NCBI RefSeq assembly: GCF_003173355.1
Contig: NZ_QGMY01000009.1
Location: forward strand, 105,678 to 169,677
Length of the DNA stretch: 64,000 bases
DNA from: Methanospirillum lacunae
Lineage (GTDB): Archaea; Halobacteriota; Methanomicrobia; Methanomicrobiales; Methanospirillaceae
Direction: 5' to 3'
Positions 1-7,632 of the stretch are shown here, piece by piece; the first letter of the stretch is position 1; each line of letters starts with the position of its first letter. The notes under the pieces were generated by a model. The model ran no database searches and had not been told where the DNA came from. It saw only the letters and a program-made list of their open reading frames with translations. The translations under genes were made by a program, and so were the position numbers.

Positions 1-468
1 TCTCATTATTACCGGAATGAAGAGACCGGGGCTATTGAGGTAATAGGGACATCACGAGATATCAATGAAAAGAAACGTTTGGGTATCAGGATAAGAGATC
101 TTGAAGGAAATTTCAGGTTAATCTTTGACAATTTAAAACATATTATCTGGACGTTAGATTATCAATCCCGGGTAATTACATATGTAAGCCCTTTGCTATC
201 TGGTTTTCTGGGGTATCAGCCAGACGAAATTACAGGCTATTCTTTATCTGATATTCATCCCAATATTCTCGAAAAAATTGGTCTAAATATTCTTATAAGA
301 CAGATTACTGAATACGAACTTGGAGATGAAACTGCTAAGTATCGGGAGACAACGTTTTTTTATAATCACCCAGACGGAAGCATAATGCCAAGAGAAATTA
401 TCACTGCACTCATCTTGATATCAGAGCAGAGACCGGTTCAAGCCGTCGGGATTCTTAAATCTGTGTAG
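1..468 (+). CDS. PAS/PAC-domain protein, C-terminal part (5' end outside window)
   Basis: The frame is open from base 1, so this is the end of a larger gene. The first 25 codons read as the end of a PAC motif (YYRNEETGAIEVIGTSRDI), and a full PAS domain follows (IFDNLKHIIWTLD, then VSPLLSGFLGYQPDEITG). The protein stops right after this PAS domain with no histidine kinase, GGDEF or output domain. It is probably one of the multi-PAS signalling proteins common in Methanomicrobiales, perhaps a sensor that works with a separate kinase. The ligand cannot be told. A TTG at 79 is an internal codon, not a start. Confidence 0.8.
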   Translation, partial: SHYYRNEETGAIEVIGTSRDINEKKRLGIRIRDLEGNFRLIFDNLKHIIWTLDYQSRVITYVSPLLSGFLGYQPDEITGYSLSDIHPNILEKIGLNILIRQITEYELGDETAKYRETTFFYNHPDGSIMPREIITALILISEQRPVQAVGILKSV

Positions 469-837
469 AATCAAAAAATGTTTGAGAAAATGTAACTGAG
501 TTCCATTTAAATATATAAAAAACCGTTAATTGAATCAAAAGACGTTTTCCAGTCATTTTTTTCTCGTTTCTAAATAGTCGTGATCGTTAGTTTTAATAGC
601 AGGATGAATTGCCCATAGATTTGATTCCGGCCCAATGATCAAAGAATATCGATTCAATTTGATCATCTCTTGAGAAAAGAGAATAATTAATCGATCATTT
701 TTTATTAAACCATGTATACCTGACCAAGTTGCTAAATAATCAATCCGGATTATCAGGACGATATTGCCGAAATATTCGAATATATATTCCCGGAAAAGTA
801 ACTCTAGTATGTAACAGGTGAAGTGCCTGTAACAAAA
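469..837. other. AT-rich intergenic region before tRNA-Cys
   Basis: No convincing gene is seen. The stretch is AT-rich, with a TATA-like element at 778-790 (ATATATATT) that may drive tRNA-Cys. A short hairpin (ACAGG 814-818 with CCTGT 826-830) lies just before the tRNA, in what would be its 5' leader. Confidence 0.5.
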
Positions 838-908
838 GCCAGAATGGCAGAGAGGCTATGCAGCTGACTGCAGATCAGCATAGCCCGGTTCAATTCCGGG
901 TTCTGGCT
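838..908 (+). tRNA. tRNA-Cys (GCA)
   Basis: A full cloverleaf can be folded. The acceptor arms are GCCAGAA (838-844) and TTCTGGC (901-907), with U73 as discriminator, the expected Cys identity base. The anticodon stem is GCTGA/TCAGC around loop CTGCAGA, giving anticodon GCA. The T arm is CCCGG-TTCAATT-CCGGG. CCA is not encoded. This tRNA would be the substrate of the SepCysS encoded at 23774, if Cys-tRNA is made by the SepRS/SepCysS route in this organism. Confidence 0.95.
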
Positions 909-1180
909 CTGAAATATCAACTACCATTACCGCTATTTCCAAGTTCTGATCTTTGAATATCAAAAACATTATCGCGATTTTTTAGATCTTACCCAAACAT
1001 CATCACTATCATCGCTACCCCGGGATACGACACAAAATAACCATAAGAAGAAGAACCTCATCATAGTTGAGAAAATATTTCGCCTCACACTCGTCAAATT
1101 GAACTTGTTTTCTATCGTAACTCATGAATAAGGAGTAAACATTCAACAAGCTATTATCCTCAAAATTACGAACTCTGTAT

Positions 1181-1762
1181 ATGCAACGAGTAGATACCCG
1201 GATTCTGATCCTGATACTCTGTCTTATGGCAGTCATATTATCAGCCGGCTGCACAAATCCTGACACCGGGAACCAGACAACTTCAAAAACAACAACACCA
1301 TCTACTCATGTAGCCCAATCAGGTAATGAGTCATCATGGATGACCGTGCCAATAACTGATGTGATGACTGGAAAGCAGACAACCATTGAAGAACTGGCAG
1401 AAGAAGGGAAACCGGTAATAATTCATTCATTTGCAGTCTGGTGTCCGGCCTGTTCAATACAACTCCGTGAAACTGCAAAACTCCTCAAAGAAAACCCGGG
1501 AGCATACACAGTTCTTGGAATAGATCTTGATTCACGTGAAAATACTAATATGATCAAGAGTCACATTGAGAAAAACCAGTTTGTTGGAATGTACATTGCT
1601 GCTCCTATTGAACTAACAAAGGGCTTAGTCCAGACAGTAGGACCAAAAGTTGTACAGTCACTTCCACAGACTCTGATAATATGCAATAAAAAAATCACGT
1701 ATGTGGGAGATGGTGCATTCCCTGAAGAAAAACTCAAATTAATCCTGTCAGAACTCTGTTAA
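1181..1762 (+). CDS. TlpA/thioredoxin-like lipoprotein
   Basis: This 193-residue protein starts with a lipoprotein signal whose lipobox LSAGC places the modified Cys at residue 24. A Thr/Ser-rich linker follows (about 25-52), then a thioredoxin fold of the TlpA/AhpC-TSA type. The redox motif is W-C-P-A-C at 87-91, followed by a run like ETAKLLKENPGAYTVLGIDL and a later Pro in SLPQTLII, the usual cis-Pro region. It should act outside the membrane as a thiol-disulfide oxidoreductase. No ribosome binding site is seen before the ATG, so the mRNA may be leaderless or the start may differ slightly. It is monocistronic; partners are unknown. Confidence 0.82.
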   Translation: MQRVDTRILILILCLMAVILSAGCTNPDTGNQTTSKTTTPSTHVAQSGNESSWMTVPITDVMTGKQTTIEELAEEGKPVIIHSFAVWCPACSIQLRETAKLLKENPGAYTVLGIDLDSRENTNMIKSHIEKNQFVGMYIAAPIELTKGLVQTVGPKVVQSLPQTLIICNKKITYVGDGAFPEEKLKLILSELC

Positions 1763-1861
1763 TACACAAAAAAATAAAAATCCGGAAACATCCGGAACCT
1801 TTTTGCCTCGGCCTGATACACGAAATTATTCTGTCAGATATCGATAAAACTTCAAACAAAC

Positions 1862-2134
1862 CTATCCACCCGATACGGGGGGAAAGAGTTTTATTTCATC
1901 ACCATCATGAACCGGTGTTGAAAGACCATCAAGATCTTTAAACCCTGTCCCATTCACCAGGATATTCACGTACCGCTTCAATTCTCCATCCTGAAACAGA
2001 AGGGCAGAAAGACCCGGATACCGACTCGTCAATTCAGTTATAATATCCTGTACAGTCTTGACATTGTCAAGTTCAACGTCTTTTACACCGGCTGTTTCCC
2101 GGTAATTTGCAAACAGAATTACTTTAAGAGTCAT
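1862..2134 (-). CDS. MoaD/ThiS-family ubiquitin-like sulfur carrier
   Basis: The 90-residue beta-grasp protein ends in the sequence FPPVSGG. The C-terminal Gly-Gly is the site that E1-like enzymes adenylate and that later carries a thiocarboxylate. Length and the KLFPPVSGG ending fit archaeal MoaD. It lies 27 bp downstream of an E1-like gene (2162-2899), its likely activator. It could serve molybdopterin synthesis, thiamine synthesis, or a dedicated sulfur transfer linked to the four genes upstream. No MoaE is seen in the window, so the molybdopterin role is not assured. Confidence 0.85.
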   Translation of the reverse strand: MTLKVILFANYRETAGVKDVELDNVKTVQDIITELTSRYPGLSALLFQDGELKRYVNILVNGTGFKDLDGLSTPVHDGDEIKLFPPVSGG

Positions 2135-2161
2135 AATTATCGCCTATGTATCTTCTCTTAT

Positions 2162-2899
2162 CTATTTCAGATGTGAGCATGCAGGGCAGTGGGGATTTCG
2201 GACGATTGGAATTTCATGAAATTCCAGGTACTCTCCATCATATATCACCATACGGTTTAAAGCGAGTTGACCCACTCCAGTAATGGCCTTGATAGCTTCA
2301 GTCACCTGCAGCGTTCCAAGCACACCTGGCGTTGCTCCTAGTACCGGAAAGACTTCTTTTGGAGGAGCTTCGGGTACAAGACATTCAAGACACGGGGTTT
2401 TTCCAGGAATAATTGTTGTTAGCCGGCCTTCCAGACCCCAAACAGAAGCATGGATAAAGGGAATATTGTGATGAATTGCTGCTTTATTGAGAAGATACCT
2501 GGTTGGATAGTTATCTAGGGCATCAATGATGATATCAGCGCCCTTCGTGATATCCAGGTAATTATCCTCATCTATCTTCTCCTGAAGAGCTGTTACTTTA
2601 AGAGAGGGATTAATGCCTGCAAGTTTTACACTGGCGCTCTTGACTTTATACTGGTCAACATTCTCATCCCAGTGTAATATCTGGCGGTTCAGGTTAGACA
2701 GGTCAACAACATCCATGTCCACAATCACAAGATGACCAACTCCTGCTACTGCAAGATACGTTGCAACCGGACTTCCAAGCCCGCCACATCCTGCAATAAA
2801 CACAGTGGCATCTTTCAGTTTCTCCTGCCCGGCATCACCAAATCCACGAATCAGAATTTGGCGATTATATCGCTTTTGATCGTACGGTGTCAATGTCAT
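2162..2899 (-). CDS. ThiF/MoeB/HesA-family E1-like adenylyltransferase
   Basis: The 245-residue protein has the family's features in order: a nucleotide-binding loop AGCGGLGSP (about 36-44), the DMDVVDLSNLNRQ segment (about 61-73) that binds ATP, and two zinc Cys pairs, CLECLVP and the C-terminal CPAC. It should adenylate the C-terminal Gly of the neighbouring carrier (1862-2134) so sulfur can be transferred to it. It is the fifth gene of a minus-strand cluster starting at 6059, with a 72-bp gap to the gene before it, so it may have its own promoter. MoeB and ThiF cannot be told apart from sequence alone. Confidence 0.88.
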   Translation of the reverse strand: MTLTPYDQKRYNRQILIRGFGDAGQEKLKDATVFIAGCGGLGSPVATYLAVAGVGHLVIVDMDVVDLSNLNRQILHWDENVDQYKVKSASVKLAGINPSLKVTALQEKIDEDNYLDITKGADIIIDALDNYPTRYLLNKAAIHHNIPFIHASVWGLEGRLTTIIPGKTPCLECLVPEAPPKEVFPVLGATPGVLGTLQVTEAIKAITGVGQLALNRMVIYDGEYLEFHEIPIVRNPHCPACSHLK

Positions 2900-2971
2900 A
2901 CAAACAAGTCAGTACTATGAGTTCCGTGATGATCCATAAAATCCCGGTGATCCGGGCAAATGTTGACATCA

Positions 2972-3922
2972 TCACCACCTCTGATATTCATAAATTCCGT
3001 CCCGATAATGGTGCCCTGCCAGATGAATCGCATTCACCGCTGTCAGATCAAAGATCTCATCCGGAGAGATGCAATGTTCAGTTGAGCCAAGGGTATAGAG
3101 TGTGTGAGAAAACTCATCTGTAGAGTTGAGATATTCCAAAGGAAGGGCAGCACAATAATGCGGAGATATCCTATATGCTTCTTCTACAAAGGCTTTATCA
3201 ACAAATCCACAGGTATCTGCAACAATTTTCGCACATTCCCCTGGATTTTTGCGTATCATCTGGCATGCATCTTCATGTGCCCTTATAAATGCTGGAACAA
3301 TGTTTCCCCGGCTTATCAGATCATCGGTTGCAACAATCCCATAACTTGGGTTGAACGGCCATATGTCCTCGGCAGGAACAACAATATGTGCAGAGCCATA
3401 CCGTCGAGCTGCAACCGCAAGAGCAGGAGTTCCTGCTGCTGCTGCTATCTCCCCATCTTCAAGAGCATCATGAAGAAAATCAGCCCATGCATAATTTTTT
3501 ACCTGGACTGTGTTTTTTCCATATCTGGAAAGAAGATTTCTCACAATGATATCATGGATAGAACCTTTTGGAGGGGTTCCGATGCATTTTCCTGCAAACT
3601 GATCGAGAAAACCATTCATGCCAGAAAATGAACTGAGAGGGAGTATAGAAGGACCCGCAATGATCACTGTGCCTTCAATATGACCTCCGGCAACGCATCG
3701 TGCCTGAAGTCCCCGGTCCAGACCTATAATAAAAGGAGGAAGACCAATATACGCAATATCAAGGTTTCCTTTCTCCATTGCTCTGATTATATCAGGGCCT
3801 GATGGAAAAAGAGTCCACTCGGCTTGAATCTGATTTTTTTCCAGCAGATCAGTGCCCATTAAAATGAAAGCCGTATGGTATACTGTTGAAAGATGACCAA
3901 TACGGATTCGATGAAGTGTCAT
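2972..3922 (-). CDS. SsuA/NMT1-like solute-binding-protein fold without signal peptide
   Basis: The 316-residue protein reads as a periplasmic-binding-protein type 2 fold of the SsuA/ThiY/NMT1 class: IRIGHLSTVYHTAFILMG at the N-terminus, MEKGNLDIAYIGLPPFIIG, then FAGKCIGTPPKGSIHDIIV. It starts directly with the first strand and has no signal peptide or lipobox, so it should stay in the cytoplasm. No ABC permease is nearby, although an ABC ATPase is encoded three genes upstream. It may bind or sense a small molecule, or be an enzyme derived from a binding protein, as known for some thiamine and menaquinone pathway proteins. The Fe-S gene lies 9 bp upstream. The ligand is unknown. Confidence 0.75.
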   Translation of the reverse strand: MTLHRIRIGHLSTVYHTAFILMGTDLLEKNQIQAEWTLFPSGPDIIRAMEKGNLDIAYIGLPPFIIGLDRGLQARCVAGGHIEGTVIIAGPSILPLSSFSGMNGFLDQFAGKCIGTPPKGSIHDIIVRNLLSRYGKNTVQVKNYAWADFLHDALEDGEIAAAAGTPALAVAARRYGSAHIVVPAEDIWPFNPSYGIVATDDLISRGNIVPAFIRAHEDACQMIRKNPGECAKIVADTCGFVDKAFVEEAYRISPHYCAALPLEYLNSTDEFSHTLYTLGSTEHCISPDEIFDLTAVNAIHLAGHHYRDGIYEYQRW

Positions 3923-3931
3923 AAGAATATA

Positions 3932-4546
3932 TCAGAGAATCCTGATATCCTCCACACGGACGTGAATACCGTCCTTTTTCTGAAGAACCATGTTCACAAG
4001 AGCCGTGTGTGCGAGATCGATCATACAATAACCAGGAAGGAAATACTGCCTGATTCCCAGAATCGGTGGTCGCTTTATCGGCTCTGCAATACCTTCAAAG
4101 GCATGGACATGGTATGCCTGAACATCATGTGGCTCTTCTGACCGAGCTGCCAGGGGACCAACTGTGTGACATTCAAGAACACCGGTTACCGGATTTGCAG
4201 ACAGGACCCTGAGTGCATGATACAGCGGACAACCAGGACCTGCCGGCCTTCCGGTAATTAAATCTCCAGCCTTGATATCCCATTTCTCGACAAGGTCTGC
4301 TCTGAATGGCACCACAAATTTCCGTGCAGATGGTTCACCGGGAAAAGCCTTCAATACAAAATCATACTCTTTCCCTGTGACATCAACTCCGGAATAGGAG
4401 ACTGTTCTGGCAGTATGTTCTGATGCAGTCACTGAATACGGGCAGTCTTCCTTTGATCGCTCACCAGTTATGAGAGCCTTTGAAAATTCGACACAAGTGG
4501 AGAAACCACATGCACCACAATCCCTGCCTGGAGGTTGCCAGACCAT
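3932..4546 (-). CDS. Small [4Fe-4S]-domain protein
   Basis: The 204-residue protein begins with a cluster motif, CGACGFSTCVEFSKAL followed by CPY about 15 residues on. This is the four-Cys pattern also seen at the N-terminus of the corrinoid Fe-S protein/CdhE large subunit and in ACS-linked Fe-S proteins. The rest (about 50-204) is a conserved-looking globular domain with few Cys that I cannot name. It lies 5 bp downstream of a HypB/CooC-like GTPase and 9 bp upstream of the binding-protein-like gene. Likely roles are electron transfer or cluster/metal handling in the cluster's pathway; that is inference from context. Confidence 0.7.
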   Translation of the reverse strand: MVWQPPGRDCGACGFSTCVEFSKALITGERSKEDCPYSVTASEHTARTVSYSGVDVTGKEYDFVLKAFPGEPSARKFVVPFRADLVEKWDIKAGDLITGRPAGPGCPLYHALRVLSANPVTGVLECHTVGPLAARSEEPHDVQAYHVHAFEGIAEPIKRPPILGIRQYFLPGYCMIDLAHTALVNMVLQKKDGIHVRVEDIRIL

Positions 4547-4551
4547 CTTGT

Positions 4552-5259
4552 TCAGTCACCCCGGTAGATAGGTTCTGCATTGTCAAGGGTTCTGATGATT
4601 CCAAAGTGATTTTTCCATCCAATCTCTTTCTTACCGATGCAGACTGTACAGACTCCAAGTGGCGAAGTTCCACGGAGTGTAACAGTTCCCGCATCCTCGA
4701 CATCAGGGAATGATCTGATCTTGTTTATCAGGAACCGCAGACCTGATCCCTGCAGTGCATTTGTCTCAATTATCTCAATTTCTGGAGAAGCAGAGAGAAT
4801 ACCCTCACGGTACACTTCCTTTTCAGCCTGTGAAACAAGATCAACTTTGGTGACTACCGCAACATCAGCAAGAGCAATCATCGGAGCCATCTTGAGTGGT
4901 GCCTTGCTTCCTGATACTGCCGAGAGAACCACTACACCAAATGACTGGGTAGTATATGGTGTGCAACGCAGGCACAGTCCTGCACTCTCGACAATTAACA
5001 GGTCTGACTCCACAGCCACAGCCCAGGCAAGGGCATCGGCAAGCACGAGGATACCCATGTGATCAGGACAGACATCCCCAGAGTAGGTTTTACGGGTTGG
5101 AATGCCAAACTCTTCCCGGAGTTCTTCATCCTCAAAAGCTCTCACAACATCAATCTTCAGGTATGACGGCTTGAATTCTCCAGAGAGTTCCTTTATAACC
5201 TGCCTGATAACTGCAGTTTTTCCAACGCTCGGTGGTCCTGCGACAATAAGAAGTTTCAT
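4552..5259 (-). CDS. HypB/CooC-like P-loop GTPase
   Basis: The 235-residue protein opens with MKLLIVAGPPSVGKTA, a P-loop at about 8-15. It has a G4-like motif VTKVDL near residue 137 and several Cys: DVCPDH, LCLRC and the late CTVCIGKKEIGWKNHFG. This resembles the SIMIBI class of metallochaperone GTPases (HypB, UreG, CooC) that load nickel or other metals into enzymes. The extra CxxC pairs could bind metal. The start overlaps the upstream ABC ATPase gene by 4 bp, indicating translational coupling. The client enzyme is unknown; no hydrogenase or CO dehydrogenase genes lie nearby. Confidence 0.72.
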   Translation of the reverse strand: MKLLIVAGPPSVGKTAVIRQVIKELSGEFKPSYLKIDVVRAFEDEELREEFGIPTRKTYSGDVCPDHMGILVLADALAWAVAVESDLLIVESAGLCLRCTPYTTQSFGVVVLSAVSGSKAPLKMAPMIALADVAVVTKVDLVSQAEKEVYREGILSASPEIEIIETNALQGSGLRFLINKIRSFPDVEDAGTVTLRGTSPLGVCTVCIGKKEIGWKNHFGIIRTLDNAEPIYRGD

Positions 5260-6059
5260 GCTGTCACCTTTGCTTTTGAAACGATCACCGGTGAATCAGA
5301 AAACCGCTCTCCGTTCCTGAGTTTTTCTCTGATATCAGAGACATATTGATCAATATCTGAAAGATTTCTGACAAGAGCCTGTTCGGATCCTGCCGGGTAA
5401 ATAACCTCACGAACTGCCCCATTTTGCATGACAATTCTCCGGTCAGTGCTCAGAGCAAGCAGAGGATCATGTGTAACCAGGATTACAGCACGACGATGTT
5501 CTTTGATCCGGCTGATAACCCGTTCCTTGGCAATACCTGCATTCTCAACTTCGTCCAGAAGAAGAATGGGAGCGTCACCAATACGAATGGCATCTGCGAT
5601 AAAGAGCGAACGGGTCTGACCTCCTGACAGGGCCGTCATTCGGTACTGCGGGAGAATCTTCTCACCGGTGAACTCATTTGCAAGTTCAATGGTTTCAAGA
5701 AGAACTGACTGATCTGCAATTCCCCTGGCCTTCATGTGAACAGCGAGAAAATCGACAACTTTCAGATCTGCTATACACCGGTTATTCTGAGTAATCATAA
5801 CAATCGGCTTTTTTGCAGGATTTCGAACCATCTCTTCCGGTGGTTCAGCACCATTAATTCTGATAGTTCTTCGGGTGACTGTATCTCCCTGCGCCAGGAC
5901 TTCAATGTCATTAATGAAAGCGGATTTGCCCGATCCGGTTGATCCAACAATGGATACAGAGTCACCAGGCTGAATATCAATCCGGTCAAAAAATTCCTCC
6001 TGGCCATCTCTGCTCCGGCCTGGCAGGATTGTGATGATATAATTCTGGAGAGATTCCAT
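5256..6059 (-). CDS. Stand-alone ABC-type ATPase
   Basis: The 267-residue protein has a complete ABC nucleotide-binding domain: Walker A GSTGSGKS (39-46), Q-loop MITQNN, signature LSGGQTRSLFIADAI, Walker B ILLLDEVENAG and H-loop VTHDP. No transmembrane partner is encoded next to it. It is the first gene of the minus-strand cluster and overlaps the GTPase gene by 4 bp. The Glu-Val-Glu after Walker B suggests ATP hydrolysis. Being coupled to a GTPase and an Fe-S protein, it is more likely a soluble machine for assembly or remodelling than a transporter subunit, though a distant permease cannot be excluded. Confidence 0.8.
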   Translation of the reverse strand: MESLQNYIITILPGRSRDGQEEFFDRIDIQPGDSVSIVGSTGSGKSAFINDIEVLAQGDTVTRRTIRINGAEPPEEMVRNPAKKPIVMITQNNRCIADLKVVDFLAVHMKARGIADQSVLLETIELANEFTGEKILPQYRMTALSGGQTRSLFIADAIRIGDAPILLLDEVENAGIAKERVISRIKEHRRAVILVTHDPLLALSTDRRIVMQNGAVREVIYPAGSEQALVRNLSDIDQYVSDIREKLRNGERFSDSPVIVSKAKVTA

Positions 6060-6102
6060 GAAGTACCGTCTATGTCCATAGATATAAGAGAAGAGAAAGT
6101 GG

Positions 6103-6148
6103 CAATAAAATTATCCCATTAAGGAAGATATATACAATAAATTTATCC
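6103..6148 (-). promoter_or_regulatory. Two direct repeats upstream of the six-gene cluster
   Basis: CAATAAAATTATCC (6103-6116) and CAATAAATTTATCC (6135-6148) differ at one base of 14 and are 32 bp apart, about three helical turns. The second contains the perfect palindrome ATAAATTTAT. They lie 44-89 bp upstream of the ATPase start, in the promoter zone of the minus-strand cluster, with a TATA-like tract (TATATATC on the minus strand) between them. A related CAATTTGATTATTG lies at 6169-6182. They look like paired operators for a regulator of the cluster. Confidence 0.5.
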
Positions 6149-6242
6149 TATTGAGAAAAATATTGTGGCAATTTGATTATTGTCAGACGTTAGGTAATGC
6201 AGGCTGGCAATCTGCAACTATCAGAAAAATAGGTTTGAAAAT

Positions 6243-7055
6243 TTAAACGGGAGTCACAGCCTTGACTATCATTATCAGGGCCATTAGTCCCACCGAGACA
6301 CCTAGCATCCATCTGATCGTCACGGGGGAAAAATAGGGAGATAACCTAACACCGATTGCGGCACCTAAAAAGACTCCAATTGCAGTACTAAAGAGAAAAG
6401 GAAGACTCACGTGACCAAGACAAAGACTGGTTGCAGCAGCTCCTGATGAGGTTATTATGATAGATGCAAGGGAGATGATGACCGCCTCATGGATCTGAAT
6501 TTTTCTGGTAATCAGTGCAGGAACGAAGATTATCCCTCCTGAAATCCCGGTTAAACCACTAACCAGTCCCCCAAGACATCCAATAGAATACAGAAAGCGA
6601 TTTGTGATACACTTCTTTCGAACATTTTTTTCTGATTCCTGATGCCGATTACTTGACAAAATCTTCAACCAGACATATGTACCTTCATTCCAGAGCGTAA
6701 GTCTGAATGCCATGATCAGAAGAAATAACCCAAATATACCAGTTAATGCCCATCCTTGTAAAAATTGAACACTATATGAACTCAAAATAGATGCCGGAAG
6801 AGAAAATATAATTATTCGAAAAATGATTGAAAGATGCTCCTTTACTTTATCAAACTGAAAAAGAGTTGCAGATAGTGTGGTACATATTGTAGCTGTAATA
6901 CTAGTTCCAACAGCGATTTCTGGAGTAAGGCTAAAAACCAGCGTATACATCGGAACGAGGATAAACCCGCCACCAAGACCGATGAGTACAGATAGAATTC
7001 CCACAAATAGTGACCCGATTCCAGCAAGAATAAGATCTGGTGAAAGATATATCAT
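6243..7055 (-). CDS. TauE/SafE-family membrane permease
   Basis: The 270-residue hydrophobic protein has about eight membrane segments in two similar halves, each opening with the family's Gly-rich motif: GIGSLFVGILSVLIGLGGGF near the N-terminus and GLVSGLTGISGGIIFVPAL in the middle. TauE/SafE proteins move sulfite, sulfonates, sulfoacetate or related anions. Placement next to a region rich in sulfur metabolism, and downstream of a 14-bp palindrome (7467-7480) shared with sulfur genes, supports a sulfur role. The substrate and direction of transport are not known. Confidence 0.85.
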   Translation of the reverse strand: MIYLSPDLILAGIGSLFVGILSVLIGLGGGFILVPMYTLVFSLTPEIAVGTSITATICTTLSATLFQFDKVKEHLSIIFRIIIFSLPASILSSYSVQFLQGWALTGIFGLFLLIMAFRLTLWNEGTYVWLKILSSNRHQESEKNVRKKCITNRFLYSIGCLGGLVSGLTGISGGIIFVPALITRKIQIHEAVIISLASIIITSSGAAATSLCLGHVSLPFLFSTAIGVFLGAAIGVRLSPYFSPVTIRWMLGVSVGLMALIMIVKAVTPV

Positions 7056-7239
7056 GGCACCAAGGGTTTTTAACAGGAATTATTACTGATTTTAAACGAA
7101 TGGACTTTTTTTTAAACCGGAAGAGAAGGATAACTCCATCCGGCTTATAATGCAAAGGCGACTGATCCGAGGTAACGCAACGGCATAGATACATCCAGAG
7201 CCGATATCTGCGATGTTCAGATACGACCAGTTGAATATT

Positions 7240-7269
7240 GATAATCCCGGGGTCCAGTCCGGGATCATC
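7240..7269. repeat. GC-rich hairpin between small ORF and TauE gene
   Basis: Arms GATAATCCCGG (7240-7250) and CCGGGATCATC (7259-7269) pair over 11 positions with one wobble around an 8-nt loop. It lies 41 bp past the stop of the small minus-strand ORF (7310-7450) and upstream of the TauE gene. It could end the short transcript or control read-through. No T-run follows it on the minus strand. Confidence 0.45.
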
Positions 7270-7309
7270 CCTTAGAGGTGTGATGTTCTGTGATGAGTGA
7301 AAACGTCTT

Positions 7310-7450
7310 TCAGTGGTGACAGTAATCTCCTCTGATAAGTTCCCACGGGTAGATATATGCAATCATGTTATCTCCTGCATCCAGGAATGATTCAGGAGAA
7401 TCACGGGCAGATAGCGTATATGCTCCCGCTCTGGATTTGACATAATTCAT
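7310..7450 (-). CDS. Small hypothetical protein (46 aa) behind a palindromic operator
   Basis: The frame could extend to an ATG at 7537 (75 aa). The ATG at 7450 is preferred because it has a strong ribosome binding site, AGGAGAG, six bases before it. The perfect palindrome TTCACGATTGTGAA (7467-7480) lies just upstream, where a promoter-proximal operator would be expected and inside the longer reading. The short product starts MNYVKSRAGAYTLSAR and ends GDYCHH. It matches no family I recognise. It could be a leader peptide for the TauE gene downstream or an independent small protein. Coding status is not proven. Confidence 0.45.
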   Translation of the reverse strand: MNYVKSRAGAYTLSARDSPESFLDAGDNMIAYIYPWELIRGDYCHH

Positions 7451-7466
7451 GAAATCTCTCCTGTGA

Positions 7467-7480
7467 TTCACGATTGTGAA
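7467..7480. promoter_or_regulatory. Palindromic operator, site A (TTCACGATTGTGAA)
   Basis: This matches all 14 positions of the shared palindrome TTCACRATYGTGAA. It lies 17 bp upstream of the small ORF start at 7450 on the minus strand, next to its ribosome binding site, and in the control region of the small ORF/TauE unit. Confidence 0.65.
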
Positions 7481-7632
7481 CACATCATATTGATCCTTCC
7501 CAAACATAATATGCATTGTATCGGCAGTTCTTACCATGGATCCAGTTCCATCTGCCGTTTGTGATAGATTAATTCAATATCCAGTGAAATTTATCGCCGC
7601 ATAAATACTTTAAGTGGAGTTGTACCAGAGTT

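Noticed and set aside
1015..1266. Minus-strand frame of 83 codons next to the thioredoxin-like gene
   Set aside because: It overlaps the start of the plus-strand lipoprotein gene and its product looks random.
3104..3631. Plus-strand frame of 175 codons
   Set aside because: It lies fully antisense to the solute-binding-protein gene and its product is Cys-rich nonsense, a shadow of that gene.
6931..7362. Minus-strand frame of 143 codons upstream of and into the TauE-like gene
   Set aside because: The product has no recognisable pattern and the second half overlaps the start of the permease gene in another frame.
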